DNA of 21,215 nucleotides from JBFEUI01 sp041547565 (GTDB taxonomy: Bacteria > Pseudomonadota > Gammaproteobacteria > Thiohalomonadales > Thiohalomonadaceae): positions 1 to 21,215 of the forward strand of contig JBFEUI010000042.1 of assembly GCA_041547565.1 (NCBI GenBank). Reading direction: 5' to 3'. Below, in pieces: positions 6,354-13,508 of the stretch. Every line of letters begins with the position of its first letter. Position 1 is the first letter of the stretch. The position numbers were made by a program, and so were the translations under genes. The notes below the pieces were generated by a model. The model worked only from the letters and a program-made list of their open reading frames with translations, ran no database searches and had not been told where the DNA came from.

Positions 6354-8384
6354 TTATAAATCATTGGCATTGTAGACCGGCGGGGCGCACTGGCCGTCGC
6401 CGCAGCGGTAGGCCACCGTTCTGCCCATGGCTGTGCGCAGGGCAAGTTCACCGGGCAGTTCACCGGCATCGTCGGGGATGGCGAGAACCAGGCGCCGCGG
6501 CTGATAGCCGTTGTAAATCGTCTGCCGCCACTGTTCCAGCGCCTGCCGGCTGCCGCGAACGATGATGTGGGCGGAGGGTGAGAGCCGCTCCCCTAGTGCC
6601 AGCAGCATGCTGCCGTGGGCCGTTGGATACTTGCCGATGCCATCCCAGGCCGCCTCGGTGGCGCGCTCGGCGGACTTGATGTAGTCGAAGTTCCCCAGCA
6701 GGTGGCCGAGCCGGTGCAGCGCCAGTGCCGCCACGCCGTTGCCCGAGGGCATCGAATCGTCCATGAAGGACTTGGGGCGCTGAATCAGTGCTTCGTGGTC
6801 GTCGGCGGTGAAGTAGAATCCGCCATTGCTCTCGTCCTCGAAGTGATCCAGCAGGGCGTCGGCCAGTTCGATGGCGAAGGCAATGTCCGCATCGCGCCAG
6901 CGGGCCTGCAGCAGGGTGAGAGTGGCCTCGAGCAAAAAGGCGTAATCGTCGAGGTAGCCGCCAAGGTAGCTGGTCCCGTCCTTGTGGCAGGCGGCGAGCC
7001 GGCCGTCGTCAAACATCTTTTGGCGGATGAAATCGAGGGCGTGCTGCGCCGACTCAATATAGTCGGCTCGATCCAGCAACAGACCGGCACGTGCCATGCC
7101 CCTGATCATCAGGGCATTCCAGCTGACCAGTACCTTGTTGTCGATGCCGGGTGCCGGGCGGTAGCTACGCAGGGTGAGCAGCCGCTGACGGGCACGCTCG
7201 ATCACCTCTGCAATCTTCTCCGGTGCCTGTTGTCTCTCCTCGGCAATAGCGGCGATGCTTTGCGCGATCTTCAGATGCCATCTACCTTCAAAATTCGCCC
7301 CCAGATCGAGACCGAAATGGCTGGCGACAACCGGGTGGTCGCCCGGTTCGATCACCGCATGCACCGCCTCGCGCGACCAGACGTAGAAACCGCCCTCCTC
7401 GCCCTCGGTGTCGGCGTCCTGGGTGGCATAGTAGGCGCCGTCGCTGGACTGCATCTCGCGCATCACCCAGCCGGCGGTCATCTCCACCACCTGCCGGAAG
7501 AACGTATCACCGGTCATCTTCCAGGCGCTGGCGTAGAGCCAGAGCAGCGGGCCGTTGTCGTAGAGCATCTTCTCGAAGTGCGGGATCTCCCAGCGCTCGT
7601 CCACCGAGTAGCGGAAAAAGCCGCCGCCGAGCTGGTCCATCAGTCCGCCCTGTGCCATGGCGCGCAGTGTCTTCAGTGCCATCTCCCTGGCCTGTGCCGA
7701 CTCGTGGTGCAACAGGAACTCGAGATTTGCGCAGTGGGGAAACTTGGGAGCGCTGCCGAATCCGCCATGTTGCGTATCGTAGCTCTGCGTTAGCGCCTGC
7801 AGGGCAAGGCGCAGGGGTTGATCGTCGATCTCACCGGCGAGGAGGGCGGCATGGTCCGCCTGTTCCAGCAGGTTCACCACGGCACTGTTCTGCTCGTCGA
7901 TGGCCGCGCGCTTGTCGCGGTAGAACTGCGCGATGCGTTGCAGTACCTCGGTGAACGGCGGCATGCCGTGACGCGGTCCGTTGGGGAAATAGGTGCCGGC
8001 GGCAAAGGGGATCTGCTTCGGGTCGAGAAACACGTTCAGCGGCCAGCCGCCGGGTCGCCGGGTGAGTATCTGGTGGGCGTTCTGGTAGATGCGGTCCAGG
8101 TCGGGCCGCTCCTCGCGGTCAACCTTGATGTTGATAAACAGCCGGTTCATCAGTTCGGCCGTCGCCTCGTCCTCGAACGATTCGTGGGCCATGACATGGC
8201 ACCAGTGGCAGGCGGAGTAGCCGATGGACAGCAGGATCGGTTTGTCCTCGTCCCTGGCGCGCTGCAGGGCCTCCTCGCCCCAGGGATACCAGTCCACCGG
8301 GTTGTGGGCATGCTGCAGCAGGTAGGGGCTTTTCTCCCTGGCCAGACGGTTGATGAAAGGAGGGGATTTCACTTCGGTATCCAT
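6354..8384 (-). CDS. DUF255 thioredoxin-domain protein (YyaL/SSP411 family)
   Basis: A 676-residue protein with an N-terminal thioredoxin-like domain followed by an (alpha/alpha)6-barrel-like region resembling sugar epimerases and glycosidases. The N-terminus NRLAREKSPYLLQHAHNPVD and the motif ACHWCHVM, with C59 and C62 as a CxxC pair, are diagnostic; VDREERPDLDRIY follows. Length agrees with the family (about 670-690). The biochemical role is not established; redox activity and an N-acyl-sugar function have been suggested for relatives. ATG 8384 is preferred over the in-frame GTG at 8417 because a good sigma-70 promoter at 8421-8448 would start transcription near 8414, downstream of the GTG. 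No clear ribosome binding site precedes it. It is divergent from rlmI. Confidence 0.9.
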   Translation of the reverse strand: MDTEVKSPPFINRLAREKSPYLLQHAHNPVDWYPWGEEALQRARDEDKPILLSIGYSACHWCHVMAHESFEDEATAELMNRLFINIKVDREERPDLDRIYQNAHQILTRRPGGWPLNVFLDPKQIPFAAGTYFPNGPRHGMPPFTEVLQRIAQFYRDKRAAIDEQNSAVVNLLEQADHAALLAGEIDDQPLRLALQALTQSYDTQHGGFGSAPKFPHCANLEFLLHHESAQAREMALKTLRAMAQGGLMDQLGGGFFRYSVDERWEIPHFEKMLYDNGPLLWLYASAWKMTGDTFFRQVVEMTAGWVMREMQSSDGAYYATQDADTEGEEGGFYVWSREAVHAVIEPGDHPVVASHFGLDLGANFEGRWHLKIAQSIAAIAEERQQAPEKIAEVIERARQRLLTLRSYRPAPGIDNKVLVSWNALMIRGMARAGLLLDRADYIESAQHALDFIRQKMFDDGRLAACHKDGTSYLGGYLDDYAFLLEATLTLLQARWRDADIAFAIELADALLDHFEDESNGGFYFTADDHEALIQRPKSFMDDSMPSGNGVAALALHRLGHLLGNFDYIKSAERATEAAWDGIGKYPTAHGSMLLALGERLSPSAHIIVRGSRQALEQWRQTIYNGYQPRRLVLAIPDDAGELPGELALRTAMGRTVAYRCGDGQCAPPVYNANDL

Positions 8385-8420
8385 AGGCAGATCACGGTTA
8401 ATAACCAAGTAAGTCACTCA

Positions 8421-8448
8421 ACTATAGCGCAGCCCGTGTCGATTTCAA
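8421..8448 (-). promoter_or_regulatory. Sigma-70-like promoter for the DUF255 gene
   Basis: On the - strand TTGAAA (8448-8443) and TATAGT (8426-8421) are separated by 16 bp, each matching five of six consensus bases. A start near 8414 leaves a leader of about 30 bases before ATG 8384. Confidence 0.6.
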
Positions 8449-8467
8449 AATGGTTCTGTTTGATAAT
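8439..8467 (+). promoter_or_regulatory. Possible weak promoter for rlmI
   Basis: GATAAT at 8462-8467 is a good -10 element; the best -35 at 17 bp is TCGATT (8439-8444), a poor match. It overlaps the divergent promoter on the other strand, so the two could interfere. Confidence 0.35.
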
Positions 8468-8501
8468 GCCGCTTCCCCCGTTGCAGCAGACAGTGAGCGC
8501 C

Positions 8502-9695
8502 ATGGAACTTGCCCCCCTCTACCTGAAAAAGAACGAAGAGCGCCGCCTGCGCAGCGGCCACCTCTGGGTCTACAGCAACGAGGTCGATACCGCCCGCTCG
8601 GCATTGCACGATTTCGAGCCGGGTCAGCCGGTCGCCATCGTGGCCAGTAACGGCAAGCTCATGGGCAACGGCTATGTGAATCCTCACTCACTGATCTGCG
8701 CCCGCCTGGTCAGCCGCAGCAAGGATTATATCCTCGACAAGTCGCTGCTGGTGCATCGCCTCAATATCGCCCTGTCGCTGCGTCAGCGCCTGTTCGACAA
8801 GCCTTATTACCGCCTGGTCTACGGTGAGAGTGACGCGCTGCCCGGGCTTATCGTGGATCGTTTCGGTGACGTACTGGTCGCGCAGATCAATACCGCCGGC
8901 ATGGAGCGGGTACAGAATGAGGTGATCGCGGCGTTGGAGAAGGTGGTGCGGCCCAGCGCCATCGTGTTGCGCAACGACAGCCCGGCGCGGGATCAGGAGG
9001 GACTGACGCGGGGCAAGGAGGTGGTGCTGGGGGAACTGCCCGAACGGGTCGAGATCGAGGAGAACGGGGTGCGCTTTGAGGTACCGGTGCTGGAGGGGCA
9101 GAAGACCGGCTGGTTCTTCGACCACCGCCTGAACCGTGCGCGCCTCAACACCTACGTGCCGGGCATGCGGGTGTTGGATCTTTTCAGCTACATCGGCGGC
9201 TGGGGCATACAGGCGGCCGCTGCCGGGGCCGCCGAGGTCGTATGCGTGGACGGCTCGGCTGCGGCGCTCGATGCCGTGGAGGAGAATGCGAAGCTGAACG
9301 GGCTCGCAGAGAAGGTCGCCACAATGCAGGGCGACGTGTTCGAGGCGCTGAAGATGCTGCGTGCCGAGCAGCAGCGCTTCGATGTGGTGATTGCCGACCC
9401 GCCCGCCTTCATCAAGCGCAAAAAGGATGCAGGCAAGGGCGTGGAGGCCTACCGGCGTCTCAACCAGCAGGCGATGCAGCTGCTGGGCAAGGACGGTATC
9501 CTGGTTTCCGCCTCCTGCTCCCACCACCTGGCAGAGGATCGTTTGAGGGGGCTGCTGCTGCAGAGTTCGCGCCATGTGGACCGCACTCTGCAGATACTTG
9601 AGCGGGGCCATCAGGGGCCGGACCACCCGGTGCACCCGGCCATCCCCGAGACCGAATATATCAAAAGCTTCCTGTCGCGTGTGGTGATGATGTAA
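8502..9695 (+). CDS. rlmI: 23S rRNA (cytosine-1962-C5) methyltransferase RlmI-type
   Basis: The 397-residue product matches E. coli RlmI (396) in length and layout: an N-terminal PUA domain (LYLKKNEERRLRSGHLWVYS, residues about 6-25), a central linking domain and a C-terminal Rossmann methyltransferase. The S-adenosylmethionine site is VLDLFSYIGGWG from residue 224. The catalytic-loop motif DPPAFIKRKKD begins at D299, followed by the SCSHH motif with the conserved cysteine. It would methylate C5 of a cytosine in large-subunit rRNA. The open frame extends upstream to 7818, but that part is antisense to the DUF255 gene; ATG 8502 gives the family N-terminus. GTGAG at 8493-8497 is a weak ribosome binding site. 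A related substrate specificity within COG1092 cannot be excluded. Confidence 0.9.
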   Translation: MELAPLYLKKNEERRLRSGHLWVYSNEVDTARSALHDFEPGQPVAIVASNGKLMGNGYVNPHSLICARLVSRSKDYILDKSLLVHRLNIALSLRQRLFDKPYYRLVYGESDALPGLIVDRFGDVLVAQINTAGMERVQNEVIAALEKVVRPSAIVLRNDSPARDQEGLTRGKEVVLGELPERVEIEENGVRFEVPVLEGQKTGWFFDHRLNRARLNTYVPGMRVLDLFSYIGGWGIQAAAAGAAEVVCVDGSAAALDAVEENAKLNGLAEKVATMQGDVFEALKMLRAEQQRFDVVIADPPAFIKRKKDAGKGVEAYRRLNQQAMQLLGKDGILVSASCSHHLAEDRLRGLLLQSSRHVDRTLQILERGHQGPDHPVHPAIPETEYIKSFLSRVVMM

Positions 9696-9707
9696 TCAAA
9701 GGCGGTG

Positions 9708-9721
9708 GTGAGGGGTGAGTG
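9708..9721 (+). repeat. GTGAGGG-like heptamer pair
   Basis: Two tandem units, GTGAGGG and GTGAGTG, lie just after rlmI. They belong to the same loose family as the arrays at 14947-14974 (+) and 15810-15837 (-). Confidence 0.35.
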
Positions 9722-9744
9722 GATAGGAAATAGTTCGAGCTGGA

Positions 9745-9772
9745 AAGATACAAGTTGCAGGATAAAAGGATT
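9745..9772 (+). repeat. AAGATAC-family heptamer array, 4 units
   Basis: Units AAGATAC, AAGTTGC, AGGATAA and AAGGATT follow one another with a 7-base period in the gap between rlmI and the DUF2061 gene. The units are degenerate but the period is kept. Confidence 0.5.
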
Positions 9773-9803
9773 GACCCTTTCCTATATGATCGGATGATTG
9801 TGC

Positions 9804-9852
9804 TCGACCCTCGACCCTCGACCCTCGACCCTCGACCCTCGACTCTCGACCC
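9804..9852 (+). repeat. (TCGACCC)7 tandem heptamer array
   Basis: Seven head-to-tail copies of TCGACCC; six are exact and the sixth reads TCGACTC. It is the most regular array in the window and contains a TCGA site in each unit. It lies in the 274-bp gap between rlmI and the DUF2061 gene; the rest of the gap is AT-rich leader and promoter. Confidence 0.9.
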
Positions 9853-9907
9853 TGTAGCGGTTCGTTAGTAATCGAAAATACGCATCGATATATCATATTT
9901 ATTCTAT

Positions 9908-9935
9908 TTCACAAACAGATGTGAACTATTATCAT
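9908..9935 (+). promoter_or_regulatory. Promoter with overlapping dyad before the DUF2061 gene
   Basis: TTCACA (9908-9913), 16 bp, TATCAT (9930-9935) reads as a good sigma-70 promoter. The -35 hexamer is also the left arm of a perfect dyad, TTCACA-N6-TGTGAA (9908-9925), so a dimeric regulator could compete with RNA polymerase. The arms are the reverse of a CRP site (TGTGA-N6-TCACA), so CRP is not assumed. Confidence 0.5.
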
Positions 9936-9969
9936 TTACACCAGATGATGATTTCGCAGGAGAACCGCC

Positions 9970-10179
9970 ATGATCAAGACAGCCTCCTTCGCCGTGATGC
10001 ACTTCTCCGTTGCTTTTGCTGTGGCCTATGCCCTGACCGGTGACGTGGTGATTGGCGGTGCCGTCGCCCTTGTTGAGCCGGCGGTCAACACCGTGGCCTA
10101 CTATTTCCACGAAAAGGTCTGGGCACGGGTTCAGGCACCGGCCAACAGGCCGGTGAATGGGGATGTGATATGGACCTGA
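9970..10179 (+). CDS. DUF2061 family small membrane protein
   Basis: The 69-residue product has the pattern of the DUF2061 family: HFSVAFAVAYALTGDVVIGG then ALVEPAVNTVAYYFHEKVW, where the HF...AY...TG and EP.VNT.AYY.HE.VW residues are the conserved ones. The first half is a membrane-inserting hydrophobic segment; the second is amphipathic. AGGAG at 9958-9962 is a strong ribosome binding site for ATG 9970. The last ten bases overlap the next gene, in another frame, so the two are probably translated together. Its function is unknown. Confidence 0.85.
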   Translation: MIKTASFAVMHFSVAFAVAYALTGDVVIGGAVALVEPAVNTVAYYFHEKVWARVQAPANRPVNGDVIWT

Positions 10180-10364
10180 GGCATTACGGGAATATGGACC
10201 CGCCTCTGCTCTACGGCATCCTCAACATGAAGCTGCGCAACGACTACCGTGACCTGGTGCGGGGCATGGGGCTGGACCGGCAGGGAGTGGGGCGCGTTAT
10301 GTACGAGGCGGGATACCGCTACCGGGCAGAGCTTGCCCAGTTTCGACCGCAGCCGTCAAAATAA
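10170..10364 (+). CDS. Small DUF4250-like protein
   Basis: A 64-residue soluble protein, MDPPLLYGILNMKLRNDYRD (residues 9-28) followed by LVRGMGLDRQGVGRVMYEAGY. This agrees with what I recall of DUF4250: a small helical protein with an N-terminal MLxSIVNMKLRD-like motif and a closing GYxY. An in-frame ATG at 10194 (MDPPLL) is closer to the usual family start and is a real alternative. The gene overlaps the end of the DUF2061 gene by ten bases and has GGGGATG at 10158-10164 as a possible ribosome binding site. No function is known. Confidence 0.7.
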   Translation: MDLRHYGNMDPPLLYGILNMKLRNDYRDLVRGMGLDRQGVGRVMYEAGYRYRAELAQFRPQPSK

Positions 10365-10397
10365 CGTTGATGGATTTTCCGCTTTCTCCACCTGCAG

Positions 10398-11294
10398 CTA
10401 TTGTCTGCGATGCTGTGTCAGATAGTTCCCCAGTAGCTTGAACTCTTCGCTACGCGCACTGCCGCGGCGCCAGGCCAGACCGATCTCGCGATAGCTTTTA
10501 TCCGGCAGCGCATAGGTTTTGACCCTGGTGTTTTTCAGCAGCGCGGTGCCCTCGGCCATCTGCGGCAGATAGGTGATCCCAAGGTCGGCATCGACCATCT
10601 CCACCAGCGTGAGCAGGCTGCTGGCGGAGAAGCGGCTGACCTGCTCCAGATCGCGGATGGTGCAGGCATCCAGGGCGTGGTCGCGCAGGCAGTGGCCGTC
10701 CTCCAGCAGCAGGATGCTTTCACTGGGCAACTTCTCGAGGGCGTAGTGTGACGGGTTCACCAGCTTGCTGTCCTTGCGACAGGCGAGGCGGAACGGGTCC
10801 TTGAACAGCGGCAGGATCTCCACGTTGCGCAGCGCGTAGGGCAGGGCGAGCAGGATCAGGTCCAGTTCTCCGTCCATCAGTCTTTCATAGATGCGCTGGC
10901 TCTGATCCTCGGTGAGAAACAGTTCCAGCTGCGGATAGTCCTTGCGCAGGGCAGGGAGCACCTCGGGTAGCAGGAACGGGGCGATGGTGGGAATCACACC
11001 AAGTTTGAGCTTGCCTGTCAGCGGCTGTTGGCTGCCGCGTACCATGTCCACCAACTCTTCCATCTGGCCCAGGCACAGACGTGCCCTGGTGGCCACCTCG
11101 CGGCCGATGCCGGTGATGGTGACGGTCTTGTTGGTGCGGTCCACCAGCCTGATGTCGAGCAGGTTCTCCAGTTCCTTGATGGCGACGCTGAAGGCTGACT
11201 GGGAGACGAAACAGGCCTCGGCGGCCTTGCCGAAGTGCTCGTATTCGTCCAGGGCGACGAAGTAGCGCAGTTGCTTGACGGTAGGCAGGTTCAT
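10398..11294 (-). CDS. oxyR: LysR-family hydrogen peroxide sensor OxyR
   Basis: A 298-residue LysR-type regulator with an N-terminal winged helix (LRYFVALDEYEHFGKAAEAC and SQSAFSVAIKELE, residues about 9-43) and a C-terminal sensor domain. The segment LEDGHCLRDHALDAC carries C202 and C211, nine residues apart as C199 and C208 are in E. coli OxyR, whose disulfide activates transcription upon peroxide exposure. That pair, rather than general LysR similarity, supports the name. ATG 11294 is preceded on the - strand by GGGAGGG, a strong ribosome binding site. It is divergent from a peroxiredoxin-glutaredoxin gene, a typical OxyR target. The shared intergenic region holds several dyads (see separate entries). 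Its 3' end converges with the DUF4250-like gene, 33 bases away. Confidence 0.94.
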   Translation of the reverse strand: MNLPTVKQLRYFVALDEYEHFGKAAEACFVSQSAFSVAIKELENLLDIRLVDRTNKTVTITGIGREVATRARLCLGQMEELVDMVRGSQQPLTGKLKLGVIPTIAPFLLPEVLPALRKDYPQLELFLTEDQSQRIYERLMDGELDLILLALPYALRNVEILPLFKDPFRLACRKDSKLVNPSHYALEKLPSESILLLEDGHCLRDHALDACTIRDLEQVSRFSASSLLTLVEMVDADLGITYLPQMAEGTALLKNTRVKTYALPDKSYREIGLAWRRGSARSEEFKLLGNYLTQHRRQ

Positions 11295-11315
11295 AAAGCC
11301 CTCCCAGTTGAGTGG

Positions 11316-11323
11316 TTATGTTC
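11316..11323 (+). promoter_or_regulatory. TTATGTTC half-site near the oxyR start
   Basis: TTATGTTC here is the same octamer as the left arm of the dyad at 11448-11472, and both are followed by a pyrimidine and AAAAA. It lies 21 bases upstream of the oxyR ATG, a position suited to autorepression. A right-hand arm is not conserved. Confidence 0.45.
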
Positions 11324-11377
11324 TAAAAAATATATCAACACCATCTATATTTTTCATTTTATAAATCGAATGCGGGT

Positions 11378-11391
11378 GTGTAAAGTTACAC
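11378..11391. promoter_or_regulatory. GTGTAA-AG-TTACAC palindrome in the oxyR/prx region
   Basis: Six-base arms separated by two bases, embedded in a longer GGGTGT...ACACCC dyad (11374-11393) with a slightly shifted centre. It may be an operator or a hairpin in the oxyR leader; it does not resemble the classical OxyR site. Confidence 0.4.
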
Positions 11392-11447
11392 CCATCACAG
11401 ATTTGGGGCCGAGCTGAAGTGATAGCGAGGCAGAGAAGTTTCAGGCC

Positions 11448-11472
11448 TTATGTTCCAAAAATACGAACATAA
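11448..11472. promoter_or_regulatory. Candidate LysR-type operator upstream of the peroxiredoxin gene
   Basis: TTATGTTC (11448-11455), nine bases, then GAACATAA (11465-11472) is a perfect 8-bp dyad. It contains the T-N11-A core expected of LysR-type regulators (TTC-N9-GAA). It ends 40 bases before the peroxiredoxin ATG. OxyR is the obvious candidate to bind it, though the sequence differs from the ATAG-N7-CTAT pattern known in enterics. Confidence 0.6.
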
Positions 11473-11512
11473 ATAGAAATTTGAATTGTTTTGTTAATCA
11501 AGGAGATTGAAC

Positions 11513-12256
<744 letters not shown>

Positions 12257-12317
12257 CACCGGTTTATCTCCCCCCAACCTCCCTGCCATGGAAGGCACTT
12301 TAACTGGAGTTGTTAGC

Positions 12318-12342
12318 AAGCGCCCCTCGGGGCGCTTTTTTT
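12318..12342 (+). terminator. Intrinsic terminator after the peroxiredoxin gene
   Basis: AAGCGCCC and GGGCGCTT form a stem with a CTCG tetraloop, followed by a run of T residues to 12342. Sixty-one bases separate it from the stop codon. Confidence 0.92.
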
Positions 12343-12511
12343 ATGTACAGGATGTACGGTACGCCGCGGGTGCATGGACGCACAGGAGCGGCGTTCTCTA
12401 TGGATAGCATGGAAGTGCGCGCCCAGAACGAGCTTGCGAGTTCAGGAAGTACCTGATGAAACGCCAAAGGCGTTTCTGAGGTGAGAGAGGCGTTGGGATG
12501 TACGGGTTTTC
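12343..12511. repeat. Non-coding stretch with direct and inverted repeats, possible repeat element
   Basis: Part of the 446-bp gap between the peroxiredoxin gene and lgt. GGATGTACGG occurs at 12350-12359 and again at 12496-12505, 146 bases apart in the same orientation. Between them is a hairpin, GAAACGCC (12458-12465), AAA, GGCGTTTC (12469-12476), with CCT (12452-12454) and AGG (12479-12481) able to extend it. No convincing ORF, tRNA or known element is seen. It may be a dispersed non-autonomous repeat, but one copy cannot prove that. Confidence 0.4.
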
Positions 12512-12546
12512 AAGATACAAGTCGAAAGATGCAAGAGAAAAGCAAA
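12512..12546 (+). repeat. AAGATAC-family heptamer array, left arm, 5 units
   Basis: AAGATAC, AAGTCGA, AAGATGC, AAGAGAA and AAGCAAA follow with an exact 7-base period, each beginning AAG. It faces an oppositely oriented five-unit array at 12578-12612, with 31 bases between. Confidence 0.6.
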
Positions 12547-12577
12547 AGCACGGTGGGGATATCTACTACGTAATTTG

Positions 12578-12612
12578 TAGTCTTGTATCTTTTATCTTGT
12601 AACTTGTATCTC
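12578..12612 (-). repeat. AAGATAC-family heptamer array, right arm, 5 units
   Basis: On the - strand the units are GAGATAC, AAGTTAC, AAGATAA, AAGATAC and AAGACTA. Together with 12512-12546 it makes an imperfect inverted repeat of about 35-base arms, able to fold into a large hairpin upstream of lgt. Confidence 0.6.
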
Positions 12613-12686
12613 ACTACCAGTTCTCAGGCTTAGGCTTTACACCAGGCCGAACCATGAACATGTCACGCCCCGCAAAAAACAGTTCC

Positions 12687-12695
12687 TGTTATACT
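12687..12695 (+). promoter_or_regulatory. Extended -10 promoter element immediately upstream of lgt
   Basis: TGT followed by TATACT (12690-12695) is an extended -10 element; no good -35 is present. Only seven bases separate it from the lgt ATG, so the expected transcription start falls on or next to the A of the ATG, and no ribosome binding site is present. Confidence 0.5.
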
Positions 12696-12702
12696 GCCGC
12701 CC

Positions 12703-13506
12703 ATGCTGACATTTCCCGAAATCGACCCTGTAGCCATCAGCCTCGGCCCGTTGAAGGTCCACTGGTACGGCCTGATGTATCTGGTGGGCTTTGCCGGCGG
12801 CTGGTGGCTGGCGGTGCTGCGCGCCAGGCGCCCCGGGTCCGGCTGGAGCCGGCCGCAGCTGGACGACCTGCTGTTCTACATGGCGCTGGGCGTGGTGCTC
12901 GGCGGCCGACTCGGCTACACCTTTTTCTATAACCTGCCTGCCTTCCTCAACGACCCGCTGATCCTGCTCCGGGTATGGGAGGGGGGCATGTCCTTCCACG
13001 GCGGCCTGCTGGGGGTGTTGTTTGCCATCTGGCTCTATGCGCGCAAGAGCCAAAGGCGGTTTTTTGCCGTGGTTGACTATATCGCGCCGCTGGTCACCGT
13101 CGGCCTGGGGGCGGGGCGGCTCGGCAATTTCATCAATGGCGAGCTGTGGGGCAAGGTGACCGATGTGCCGTGGGGGATGGTGTTCCCGGGGGCGGGGCCG
13201 CTGCCGCGCCATCCCTCGCAGCTGTACGAGTTCCTGCTCGAGGGCGTGGTGCTGTTTACCATCCTGTGGCTCTACTCGCGCAAGCCGCGCCCGACCATGG
13301 CGGTCTCCGGCCTGTTTGCCGTCTGCTACGGCCTGTTCCGTTTTCTGGTGGAGTTAGTACGCGAGCCGGATTCCCACATCGGATATCTGGCCTTCGGTTG
13401 GGTGACCATGGGGCAACTGCTCACCTTGCCCCTTATCCTCGTCGGCATTACCCTGCTGGTGCTGGCCTATCATCGACATCCGACAACCAACGAATCAAGG
13501 GAATAA
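12703..13506 (+). CDS. lgt: Prolipoprotein diacylglyceryl transferase
   Basis: Lgt transfers diacylglyceryl from phosphatidylglycerol to the lipobox cysteine of prolipoproteins at the inner membrane, the first step in lipoprotein maturation; substrates here would include the two lipoproteins in this window. The 267-residue protein has about seven membrane segments. The Lgt signature GRLGNFINGE is at 138-147 and contains the conserved arginine R139. GGMSFHGGLLG (94-104) carries the conserved histidine H99. The HPSQLYE motif (about 171-177) is also present. ATG 12703 gives the standard family N-terminus but lacks a ribosome binding site and sits seven bases after a -10 element. thyA starts two bases after the stop, so the two are co-transcribed. 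Confidence 0.96.
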   Translation: MLTFPEIDPVAISLGPLKVHWYGLMYLVGFAGGWWLAVLRARRPGSGWSRPQLDDLLFYMALGVVLGGRLGYTFFYNLPAFLNDPLILLRVWEGGMSFHGGLLGVLFAIWLYARKSQRRFFAVVDYIAPLVTVGLGAGRLGNFINGELWGKVTDVPWGMVFPGAGPLPRHPSQLYEFLLEGVVLFTILWLYSRKPRPTMAVSGLFAVCYGLFRFLVELVREPDSHIGYLAFGWVTMGQLLTLPLILVGITLLVLAYHRHPTTNESRE

Positions 13507-13508
13507 GC

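Noticed and set aside
6615..7793. A 392-codon open frame on the + strand
   Set aside because: It is antisense to the DUF255 gene, whose family motifs are unambiguous.
7818..8501. N-terminal extension of the rlmI frame
   Set aside because: It is open by chance opposite the DUF255 gene; RlmI starts at ATG 8502 by length and PUA-domain position.
9804..9852. Tandem units considered as a CRISPR array
   Set aside because: Units are 7 bp with no spacers, and no cas genes are present.
9908..9925. CRP binding site
   Set aside because: The arms are in the opposite order (TTCACA-N6-TGTGAA instead of TGTGA-N6-TCACA).
11295..11512. Classical OxyR site (ATAG-N7-CTAT repeated)
   Set aside because: Single ATAG (11473) and CTAT (11344) motifs occur, but not at the required spacing.
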